Source: Bradyrhizobium sp. 190 (lineage in GTDB: Bacteria; Pseudomonadota; Alphaproteobacteria; Rhizobiales; Xanthobacteraceae). Taken from it: a DNA stretch of 64,000 nt. Where the stretch lies: the NCBI RefSeq assembly GCF_023073415.1, contig NZ_JADPJL010000065.1:1-64000 (forward strand), written 5' to 3'. Position numbers and translations under genes: made by a program. The notes below the pieces were generated by a model that ran no database searches, was not told where the DNA came from, and was given only the letters and a program-made list of their open reading frames with translations. Below, one piece after another: positions 37,836-46,049 of this stretch. Every line of letters begins with the position of its first letter. Position 1 is the stretch's first letter.

Positions 37836-40800
37836 TTACTCGCCGCTGCCGAAGCGCCGCGACCACCAGCCCGCCTTGCGTGGCGCGGATTCGTCCGATG
37901 CGGCGGGCGCCGGCTCGGTCGGAGCAGGCGCGGGAGACTCGACCGGCTCCGGCGCGCTGTGGCTGACGGCGGGCGCCGGTTCGGCCGGCGCGCTGGTCAT
38001 GAAGCTGACTTTCTCGCGCACGGTCGAACGCCGCCGCGCCGCGGCCCGCTCGGCCTCTTGCCTGGTTTCTTCAGCTGATGGCGCGGGCGCACTCTCGACC
38101 GGCTCCGGCTGGGCATAGGCCGCAGGCTGCATCTCCGCCGGCTGCGAGACAGGTTCGGGCGGAATGTCGGCCTGCACCAGCGACGGCGCGGGCTCGGATG
38201 CGCCGCCGTCGAAATCGGCCACTGCGTTAGTCACCTCGGGAGCCGGCGTCGGCCCGAGTTCGTCCGCGATCGATCCGGCAAGGCCGTCTTCCAGCTCGGC
38301 GCCACGCCGGCGGCGTCCGCCGCGACGGCCGCGACGGCGCGGGCGCCGCTCGCCACCGGCAGGCTGATCGCCGCGGGCCATGCCGGGCTGTTCGTCGCCT
38401 TCGTCCTCGTCGGCTTCGCCGTCCTCGGCGGTCGCGCCTTCGACGGCCTCGCCCGCGACGCGCATCGCGTCACCGTCCTCGCGCGGGGCGGCGCCGTCAC
38501 GCGGCTCGCCACGGCCGCGCCGGCGTCGGCGCCGCTTGCGGCGGTGGCCGTCTCCTTCGCCTTCTCCTTCGCCCACTGCGGCTTCGGCGGCATCGTCGGC
38601 CAGCCCGTCGGTTTCCTCGGTTTCGACCTCGGATTCGGTTTCGATGTCGAACGCCTCGTCGTCGTCATAGGCTTCCTCGACCTGCGGCGGGAAGGAGGCA
38701 GCCTGCGCCGCCAGCAACGCCTTGGCGGCTTCCAGCGTGTGCACCTGCTCGCCGCGGTCGATGATGAACGACTGCTGGCCGGCGACGGTTGGATCGGCGC
38801 TCACGGCGAGCGACACCTTGAAGGCGTTTTCGAGATCGCGCAGATGGCCGCGCTTGTGGTTGAGCACATAGAGCGCGACGTCGGTGCGGGTGCGCACCAC
38901 CAGATTGTGGGTCGCGCCCTTCATCAGGATTTCCTCGATGCCGCGCAGCAATTGCAGCGCGACCGACGAGACCGAGCGCACATGACCGCTGCCGCCGCAT
39001 ACCGCGCAGGGCTCGGTCGAACTCTCCAGCACGCTGGCGCGGATGCGCTGGCGCGACATTTCCAGAAGGCCGAAATGCGAGATGCGTCCGACCTGGATGC
39101 GCGCGCGATCCTGTCGCAGGCAGTCGGAGAGCTTACGCTCGACCGCGCGGTTATTGCGCTTTTCGTCCATGTCGATGAAGTCGATGACGATGAGCCCTGC
39201 AAGATCGCGCAGGCGCAATTGCCGGGCGACTTCCTCCGCCGCCTCCAGATTGGTCTTGAGCGCGGTGTCCTCGATGTGATGTTCGCGGGTCGAGCGGCCG
39301 GAGTTGACGTCGATCGAGACCAGCGCTTCGGTCTGGTTGATGACGATGTAGCCGCCGGAACGGAGCTGCACGGTTGGCGAGAACATCGCATCCAACTGAC
39401 TCTCGACGCCCATTCGCGAGAACAGCGGCTGGCCGTCGCGATATTGCCTGACCGCCCGCACGTTCGAGGGCATCAGCATCTTCATGAAGTCGCGCGCTTC
39501 CTGGTAACCGGCTTCGCCGGCGACCTGAATTTCGTCGATTTCCTTATTGTAGAGATCGCGCAGCGAGCGCTTGATCAGCGAGCCTTCCTCGTAGACGAGG
39601 GTGGGGGCCTGCGACTTCAGCGTCATGTCGCGCACGGTTTCCCACATCCGGATCAGATATTCGAAGTCGCGCTTGATCTCGGGCTTGGTCCGCGAGGCGC
39701 CGGCGGTCCGCAGGATGATCCCCATGCCTTCCGGCACGTCGAGGTCCTGCACCACTTCCTTCAGCCGCGAACGGTCCTGGGCCGAGGTGATCTTGCGGCT
39801 GATGCCGCCGCCGCGGGCGGTATTGGGCATCAGGACCGCATAACGTCCGGCCAGCGACAGATAGGTCGTGAGCGCCGCGCCCTTGTTGCCGCGCTCTTCC
39901 TTGACGACCTGAACCAGCATCACCTGGCGGCGCTTGATGACTTCCTGAATCTTGTACTGACGGCGCGGGCGGAACGGGCGCTCCGGAACTTCCTCGAGCA
40001 CGTCGTCGCCCCCGACGGATTCGACGACTTCCTCTTCTTCGGCATCCTCGCCGTCGTCCTCATCATCATCGTGGCTGTCGTCGCGGTCGGAAGTCGGGGC
40101 GACTTCATCGGAAGAAGCAACGGCGTACCCTTCACCGGCGTGCTCGATATGCGGCGCGTCGTCGGCATGGGCCGCGTTTTCGCGCGCCTGTTCCTCGTCA
40201 TGCTGCTCATCATGAGCGTGTTCAGTATGAGCGTGTTCAGCCGGCGCCTCGGGGGCGGCCGCCTCGACCGGCGCCACAGGGGGCGTGCCGGATTCCAATT
40301 CCGCGACTGGTGCTGCGCCCGCGGCACCTGCCGGTTCGTCAGGACCTTGCGCATCGTGATCGGGATGACGATCGTGATCGTGGGGACGATCGTTGTCGTG
40401 GTGAGGATCGCGATCCTGGTGATCGTGCGAATGGTCGTGATCCTGACCATGCGCCTCATGATCATGCGCATCATGGTCGTGATGAGCGGTATCCTCATGA
40501 TGCCTAGCATCATTCTCATGATGCTCAGCGTCGTGCGGGTGCACTTCGCCGGCATACGCGCCTTCGTGCGGATGCGCCTCGCCTTCATAGGGCTGGGCCG
40601 CCTGTGAGGGATCCTGGCCGGCGTTCTCTACGACGCCGCTCTGGACACGGTCGCCATGGCCGCGCCGGCGCGCATTGCGGTGGCGCGAGCGGCCACGGTG
40701 GCGGTTGGAGGAGCGGTTCTCGCTCTCTTCCTCGGCCTCGCGATGGGCGCGCTCGTCGGCCTCGATCAGCGCCTGACGGTCGGCGACCGGAATCTGATAG

Positions 40801-41033
40801 TAGTCCGGGTGGATTTCGCTGAACGCCAGGAAGCCGTGGCGGTTGCCGCCATATTCGATAAAGGCCGCCTGCAGTGACGGCTCTACGCGCGTGACCTTGG
40901 CGAGGTAGATATTGCCGCGGAGCTGCTTGCGCTGGGCGGTCTCGAAATCAAATTCTTCGACGCGGTTGCCGCGGACCACAACGACCCGGGTCTCTTCCGG
41001 GTGGGTGGCGTCGATCAACATCTTGTTGGGCAT
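37836..41033 (-). CDS. rne: Ribonuclease E/G
   Basis: A 1065-residue endoribonuclease that initiates mRNA decay and rRNA/tRNA processing. The S1 domain begins RGNIYLAKVTRVEPSLQAAF and is interrupted, as in other alphaproteobacteria, by a long charged insert (about residues 85-345) before resuming at RRQVMLVQVVKEERGNKGAA. The catalytic core has SIDVNSGRSTREHHIEDTAL and LIVIDFIDMDEKRNNRAVER with the metal-binding Asp residues; the Zn-link is CAVCGGSGHVRS. The C-terminal 290 residues are Arg/Pro/Glu-rich scaffold with basic clusters. Within the insert, residues about 163-228 are extreme His/Asp repeats. ATG 41033 is used; the frame to 41135 has no support. Confidence 0.95.
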   Translation of the reverse strand: MPNKMLIDATHPEETRVVVVRGNRVEEFDFETAQRKQLRGNIYLAKVTRVEPSLQAAFIEYGGNRHGFLAFSEIHPDYYQIPVADRQALIEADERAHREAEEESENRSSNRHRGRSRHRNARRRGHGDRVQSGVVENAGQDPSQAAQPYEGEAHPHEGAYAGEVHPHDAEHHENDARHHEDTAHHDHDAHDHEAHGQDHDHSHDHQDRDPHHDNDRPHDHDRHPDHDAQGPDEPAGAAGAAPVAELESGTPPVAPVEAAAPEAPAEHAHTEHAHDEQHDEEQARENAAHADDAPHIEHAGEGYAVASSDEVAPTSDRDDSHDDDEDDGEDAEEEEVVESVGGDDVLEEVPERPFRPRRQYKIQEVIKRRQVMLVQVVKEERGNKGAALTTYLSLAGRYAVLMPNTARGGGISRKITSAQDRSRLKEVVQDLDVPEGMGIILRTAGASRTKPEIKRDFEYLIRMWETVRDMTLKSQAPTLVYEEGSLIKRSLRDLYNKEIDEIQVAGEAGYQEARDFMKMLMPSNVRAVRQYRDGQPLFSRMGVESQLDAMFSPTVQLRSGGYIVINQTEALVSIDVNSGRSTREHHIEDTALKTNLEAAEEVARQLRLRDLAGLIVIDFIDMDEKRNNRAVERKLSDCLRQDRARIQVGRISHFGLLEMSRQRIRASVLESSTEPCAVCGGSGHVRSVSSVALQLLRGIEEILMKGATHNLVVRTRTDVALYVLNHKRGHLRDLENAFKVSLAVSADPTVAGQQSFIIDRGEQVHTLEAAKALLAAQAASFPPQVEEAYDDDEAFDIETESEVETEETDGLADDAAEAAVGEGEGEGDGHRRKRRRRRRGRGEPRDGAAPREDGDAMRVAGEAVEGATAEDGEADEDEGDEQPGMARGDQPAGGERRPRRRGRRGGRRRRGAELEDGLAGSIADELGPTPAPEVTNAVADFDGGASEPAPSLVQADIPPEPVSQPAEMQPAAYAQPEPVESAPAPSAEETRQEAERAAARRRSTVREKVSFMTSAPAEPAPAVSHSAPEPVESPAPAPTEPAPAASDESAPRKAGWWSRRFGSGE

Positions 41034-41757
41034 TTTGGAACTCTTGACGGCGGCGGGCGCGGTGCATGGCGCGCGCAAATTGCGCGGCCCGGTGACGCGA
41101 CGGTCCACCTGATTCGGGGGTGAGGGGAAGGCCAAAACGCACTTCTTGGCGCCGCGCCGAACGGGGAGCCACCTGATCGAGGCGACGTGCGAAGCTTTCG
41201 CCTCGCGTCGGCGCGGTCGGTCCGTGGATCCTGGTCGGCAACACAGTCTGGCGCATCAAGCGTCGGCCCGTCTAAACATGTTGGCGGAAAAGGATACCGC
41301 CGTATCTATCGCTGAAGGCCCGGTTCGGCGCCTAAACGCCCGCCGGCCATCGCATATCGGACCGTTTTGGGTCCGGATAATCAGTTTTGCCGTGTCTCAA
41401 ACCGTCCCTGGAAAAGGTACCTGGGACCGGACGCCGCTCGGGCTCGAAACCGCCACTCCGTGTCAGCCGCGCGCAGCGCTGGCTGTGGAGGGATCGGGAA
41501 AGACGCAGGTTCCTCCGACTTCGAAGGTTCCGGCGCTGCACCGGGAGGCTGAACGCGACACAACCGGGAGTATTCGCCGTCAGCACCTCGTACATACGTG
41601 GATTGGGGGCTGCGTGCAAGGGAAGCGCAAGGGAACCCGCGGCCGAGCGTCGCAGCGCGGCAACACTCGCTCCTTTTCACAGATTCGACCTTAAGGTCCG
41701 ATTAACCCTGCGGTTCTAATGCGGTAAGGGAAAGGCTCCTCCGGAGGCACCGAATCG
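41034..41757. other. Long rne leader and amiC promoter region
   Basis: A 724-base gap between divergent rne and amiC. No open frame has coding character. It presumably holds a long rne 5' leader, which in many bacteria mediates RNase E autoregulation, and the amiC promoter in the AT-richer stretch about 41680-41735. I cannot point to the transcription starts. Confidence 0.4.
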
Positions 41758-43119
41758 TTGGCGAGCCGCGCAAACCACCTTGTTTTGCTGGGATGTGGCC
41801 TATTGTGCGCCGCAACATCGTTGTGCGCCCAGATGATCGACCCGAGCGCGGCCCAAGCGCAGGTTTATCAAGCACCACCCGCCTATCAAACACCGCTTTA
41901 TCAAGGACCGGCCGCCATTCCGAGCCCGGCAGCGGCATCGAATTTCCCGATCGCGTCTGACGCTCGCCTGGCCGGCGATGCCAAACAGACCCGTTTCATC
42001 CTCGATCTCGACAAGGCGATCCAGTTTCGGGCCTTTTCCTTGGCGGACCCCTATCGCGTAATCGTCGATCTTCCCCAGGTCAGTTTCCAGCTCCCGGCCG
42101 GAGTCGGTGTCACGGGGCGGGGATTGGTCAAGGCGTTTCGCTACGGTCTCGTCATGCCGGGCGGATCGCGGATCGTGTTCGACCTGACCGGGCCGGCCAA
42201 GATCGCCAAATCCTATGTGCTGGAGGCGGCCAACGGCCAGCCGCCGCGGCTGGTGCTCGAATTCGAAGAGGTGGACCGCACCGCCTTTGTCCAGTCGCTG
42301 GCCCCCGAAAACCGTCCCGAACTGCGGCCTGCGATCGCCGAGGCCAACGCCGCCGTTGCCCAGCCAGATGCGCCAGCCGCGCCGAAGCCTGCACCCGGGC
42401 CGCCGGACAAGAGGCCGGTCGTCGTGATCGATCCCGGCCATGGCGGCGTCGACAACGGCACCCAGGCCGGCGGCGGCGACATCATGGAAAAGAATCTGGT
42501 GCTGGGTTTTGGCCTGGCGCTGCGCGATCGGATCGAGAAGTCGGGCAAGTATCGCGTCGTCATGACCCGGACGGACGACACCTTCGTTCCGCTCGGCGAC
42601 CGCGTGAAGATCGCGCGCAGCGAGTCGGCGGCGTTGTTCGTCTCGATCCATGCCGACGCCTTGCGGCGTGGCGAGGGCGACGCCCAGGGCGCCACCATCT
42701 ATACGCTGTCGGATAAGGCCTCCGACTCCGAGGCCGAACGGCTGGCGGACACTGAAAACAAGTCGGACGCGATCGGCGGGGTCAGTCTCGCCGACGAGCC
42801 GACCGAAGTCGCCGACATCCTGATCGATCTGGTGCAGCGGGAGACCAAAACCTTCTCGAACCGGTTCGCGCGGGTCCTGATGGGCGAAATGAAGACCACG
42901 GTGCGGATGCACAAGCATCCGTTGAAATCGGCAGGTTTCCGCGTCCTGAAAGCCCCCGATGTGCCCTCGGTCCTGGTCGAGCTCGGCTATGTCTCGAACA
43001 AGGGCGACCTCGAGCACCTGGTGTCGGAAAACTGGCGGAACCGGACGGTCGGGGCGATGGCGCAGGCAATCGATGCGTTTTTAGCCAAACGGCTGGCAAC
43101 TGCCGGACCGGGCAAGTGA
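41758..43119 (+). CDS. amiC: N-acetylmuramoyl-L-alanine amidase with AMIN domain
   Basis: A 453-residue periplasmic amidase that cleaves the peptide from peptidoglycan at division. A signal segment (ANHLVLLGCGLLCAATSLCA) precedes a Tyr/Pro/Gln-rich linker, an AMIN domain (about 65-170; TRFILDLDKAIQFRAFSLAD) that targets the septum, and the Amidase_3 domain (about 220-440). Zinc ligands are seen in VVIDPGHGGVDNG, EKNLVLGFG (Glu), SIHADAL and VLVELGYVSN (catalytic Glu). Start is TTG 41758 with GGAGG ten bases upstream; no ATG gives a signal peptide. A regulatory helix between strand segments (about 330-385) matches autoinhibited amidases. It precedes mrcA on the same strand. Confidence 0.9.
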   Translation: MASRANHLVLLGCGLLCAATSLCAQMIDPSAAQAQVYQAPPAYQTPLYQGPAAIPSPAAASNFPIASDARLAGDAKQTRFILDLDKAIQFRAFSLADPYRVIVDLPQVSFQLPAGVGVTGRGLVKAFRYGLVMPGGSRIVFDLTGPAKIAKSYVLEAANGQPPRLVLEFEEVDRTAFVQSLAPENRPELRPAIAEANAAVAQPDAPAAPKPAPGPPDKRPVVVIDPGHGGVDNGTQAGGGDIMEKNLVLGFGLALRDRIEKSGKYRVVMTRTDDTFVPLGDRVKIARSESAALFVSIHADALRRGEGDAQGATIYTLSDKASDSEAERLADTENKSDAIGGVSLADEPTEVADILIDLVQRETKTFSNRFARVLMGEMKTTVRMHKHPLKSAGFRVLKAPDVPSVLVELGYVSNKGDLEHLVSENWRNRTVGAMAQAIDAFLAKRLATAGPGK

Positions 43120-43356
43120 AAAGTCCGGTGCGCATGGCGTAAGGGCAGGCTGAAAAGCGTGCCGTCCGTTGGCCCAAGCCCTAGTTTGGCCACAGCGGCA
43201 ACGGTATAGAAAATTGGCTGCTGGTCTTCGGAATCGGTATTGTCCGCCGGACCTTTTATTGTTCGACCGCGTAGCGGCAACTCGTTCGGCGGGATGGCCG
43301 TGGTAGGATAGACGCCGCAGATACCGGCGCACAGGGTTGGAACGGAAACTTCGACA

Positions 43357-45882
43357 ATGCGCTTGCTGGTCCGGTTTTTGGGTTTCCTGTTCGCTGCCGG
43401 GACCGTCGTCTTCCTGGTCGGCGTGGCCGGCGTCGCGGGCGCGATCTGGCATTTCTCCAAGGACTTGCCCGACTACTCGCAGCTTCAGGATTACGAACCG
43501 CCGGTGATGACGCGCGTGCATGCGTCCGACGGTGCGCTGCTCGGCGAATACTCCAAGGAGCGCCGCCTCTATCTGCCGATCCAGGCGGTGCCAAAGCTCG
43601 TCATCAACGCGTTCCTCGCGGCCGAAGACAAGAACTTCTACGAGCACGGCGGCATCGACTTCACCGGCATGGCGCGCGCGGCGGTGTTGTATGCGCAGAA
43701 CTTTGGCTCTAACCGCCGGCCGCAGGGTGCCTCCACGATCACCCAGCAGGTTGCGAAGAACTTCCTTTTGACCAACGAGGTCTCCTTCACCCGCAAGATC
43801 AAGGAAGCCTTGCTGGCGATGCGCATCGAGCGTGCATATTCCAAGGACCGCATCCTCGAGCTCTATCTCAACGAAATCTATCTCGGTCTTGGCGCCTACG
43901 GCATCGCGGCCGCATCGCTGGTCTATTTCGACAAATCGGTAAACGAACTCACGATCGCGGAAGCCTCCTATCTGGCGGCGCTGCCCAAGGCGCCCGCGGC
44001 GCTGCACCCGGTTCGTAACCGCGATCGCGCGGTCGAGCGGCGCAATTACGTGGTCGATCGCATGGTGGAAAACGGCTGGATCAAGCAGGCCGATGCCGAC
44101 AAGGCCCGCAAGGAACAGCTTAACGTTACCACCACCCGCGGTAACGCCGCGCATACGTTTGCCGGCGAATATTTCGCCGAGGAAGTCCGGCGCGACATTT
44201 TCGAGCGCTACGGCGAAAAGAAACTGTACGAAGGCGGATTGTCCGTCCGTGCCACGCTCGACCCGAAGATGCAGGTGATGGCGCGCAAGGCCATGGTCGC
44301 CGGTCTGGTCAAATATGACGAGGCGAGCGGCTGGCGCGGCGCACCGTCGAAGCTCGACATTTCCGGCGACTGGGGCGTCAAGCTCGCCGACGTCAAATCG
44401 CTCAGCGACATCTCGCCGTGGCGGATGGCGGTGGTACTTGAGACCAGCGACCAGTCGGCGCGGATCGGCTTCCAGCCCGGCCGCGAACTCGGTGGAGCCG
44501 TCAGCAAGGTCAGGCAGACCGGCATCATTACGCTCGACGGCGTGCGGTGGGCGAAGGCCGCGTCGGGATCCGCAAAGGGCAGGACACCGACCTCGGTGGC
44601 GCAAGTTCTGTCGGCCGGCGACGTGATCTATGCCGACCCGCTGTTCGACAAGGAGGGCAAGCAGGTCGAAGGCCAGTATCGGTTGCGTCAGTTGCCGGAA
44701 GTTTCGGGCGCGATGGTCGCGATGGATCCGTGGACCGGCCGCGTGCTGGCGATGGTCGGCGGCTTCTCGTTCGATCAGAGCCAGTTCAACCGCGCGACCC
44801 AAGCCTATCGGCAGCCGGGCTCGTCCTTCAAGCCGCTGGTGTATTCGGCGGCGATGGACAACGGCTACACCCCGTCGACGGTCGTCGTCGACGCGCCCAT
44901 CGAAATCGATCAGGGACAGGGCGTCGGTGTCTGGCGCCCGGAAAACTATTCGTCAGGAAAGTACCAGGGACCGGTCACGCTGCGCAACGCGCTGCGGAAT
45001 TCGCTGAATACGGTGACGGTGCGGCTGGCCCAGGACATCGGCATGCCCTTGATCGGCGAGTATTCCAAGCGTTTCGGCGTTTACGACGAGCTGCCGAACT
45101 ATCTGTCCTATGCACTCGGCGCCGGCGAAACCACTGTTATGCGGATGGTGACGGCCTATTCGATGTTCGCCAATGGCGGCCGCCGCGTGAAGCCGACGCT
45201 GATCGATCGTATTCAGGACCGCTACGGCCGCACCATCTTCAAGCATGACGCGCGCGAGTGCCGCGGCTGCGACGCGCCCGGCGGCTGGAAGAGTCAGCCC
45301 GAGCCGCAGCTCGTGGACCGTCGCGAGCAGGTGCTCGATCCGATGACGGCCTACCAGATCACGTCGATGATGGAGTATGTGGTGCAGGCCGGCACCGCCA
45401 CCGTCGTCAAGGAGGTCGGCAAGCCGATCGCCGGTAAGACCGGCACCACCAACGATGAAAAGGACGCCTGGTTCATCGGCTTCTCGCCGGACCTCGTGGT
45501 CGGCATCTATGTCGGTTTCGACAAGCCGCGCAATCTCGGCCGCGGCATGACCGGTGGCCACCTGGCCGCGCCGATCGCCAAGGACTTCCTGAAACTCGCG
45601 CTCGCCGACAAGCCCGCGATTCCCTTCAAGGTGCCCGCCGGCATCAAGCTCGTTCGCGTCGAGCCCAAGAGCGGCATGCGCGCCGGTCCGGGCAGTGGCG
45701 GGCTTCTGGAAGCCTTCAAGCCGGGCACCGCGCCGCCGGACAACTACTCGGTCATCGGCGTGGCCGATGCGGACGGCCGGATGCCGCAGGGATACCAACA
45801 GGGATACCAGCAAGGATACCCGCAAGGGTATCAGCCTGACGCCGGCAATATCATGCGTCCCGGAACCGGCGGGCTTTACTGA
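43357..45882 (+). CDS. mrcA: Penicillin-binding protein 1A, copy 1
   Basis: An 841-residue bifunctional class A PBP. Short cytoplasmic start and transmembrane helix (residues 4-30), then glycosyltransferase 51 domain with EDKNFYEHGGIDFTGMARAA and GASTITQQVAKNFLLTNE. An OB-like insert follows, then the transpeptidase with SxxK in RQPGSSFKPLVYS, SxN in NSLNTVTVRLA and KTGTT. The C-terminus has GYQQ repeats (QQGYQQGYPQGYQP) absent from copy 2. It polymerises and cross-links peptidoglycan. It lies 237 bases downstream of amiC. Its start and the 30 bases before it (GGTTGGAACGGAAACTTC) are nearly repeated ahead of copy 2. Confidence 0.94.
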   Translation: MRLLVRFLGFLFAAGTVVFLVGVAGVAGAIWHFSKDLPDYSQLQDYEPPVMTRVHASDGALLGEYSKERRLYLPIQAVPKLVINAFLAAEDKNFYEHGGIDFTGMARAAVLYAQNFGSNRRPQGASTITQQVAKNFLLTNEVSFTRKIKEALLAMRIERAYSKDRILELYLNEIYLGLGAYGIAAASLVYFDKSVNELTIAEASYLAALPKAPAALHPVRNRDRAVERRNYVVDRMVENGWIKQADADKARKEQLNVTTTRGNAAHTFAGEYFAEEVRRDIFERYGEKKLYEGGLSVRATLDPKMQVMARKAMVAGLVKYDEASGWRGAPSKLDISGDWGVKLADVKSLSDISPWRMAVVLETSDQSARIGFQPGRELGGAVSKVRQTGIITLDGVRWAKAASGSAKGRTPTSVAQVLSAGDVIYADPLFDKEGKQVEGQYRLRQLPEVSGAMVAMDPWTGRVLAMVGGFSFDQSQFNRATQAYRQPGSSFKPLVYSAAMDNGYTPSTVVVDAPIEIDQGQGVGVWRPENYSSGKYQGPVTLRNALRNSLNTVTVRLAQDIGMPLIGEYSKRFGVYDELPNYLSYALGAGETTVMRMVTAYSMFANGGRRVKPTLIDRIQDRYGRTIFKHDARECRGCDAPGGWKSQPEPQLVDRREQVLDPMTAYQITSMMEYVVQAGTATVVKEVGKPIAGKTGTTNDEKDAWFIGFSPDLVVGIYVGFDKPRNLGRGMTGGHLAAPIAKDFLKLALADKPAIPFKVPAGIKLVRVEPKSGMRAGPGSGGLLEAFKPGTAPPDNYSVIGVADADGRMPQGYQQGYQQGYPQGYQPDAGNIMRPGTGGLY

Positions 45883-46049
45883 TCCGCACGGAGTGTTCAC
45901 AACCTCAAGACGTATCTTCGGACAATACGGTATAAAAATTTAGGACCCGGCGGATCTGAGCGATCCGTGTCGCGGGAAAGGAAATGTCCGATGGACACGA
46001 GGATAAGCACCGATGGTTACGGTGCAGGGGTTGGAATGGAACTTCGGTA

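Noticed and set aside
38544..40607. 687-codon open frame on the plus strand opposite rne
   Set aside because: It mirrors the high-GC rne coding strand; rne has catalytic motifs and codon bias, whereas this frame is His/Val/Leu/Arg-rich without family signatures.
41146..41694. 182-codon plus-strand frame in the rne-amiC gap
   Set aside because: No family features, no ribosome-binding site, and Arg/Pro/Gly-rich composition typical of noncoding high-GC DNA.
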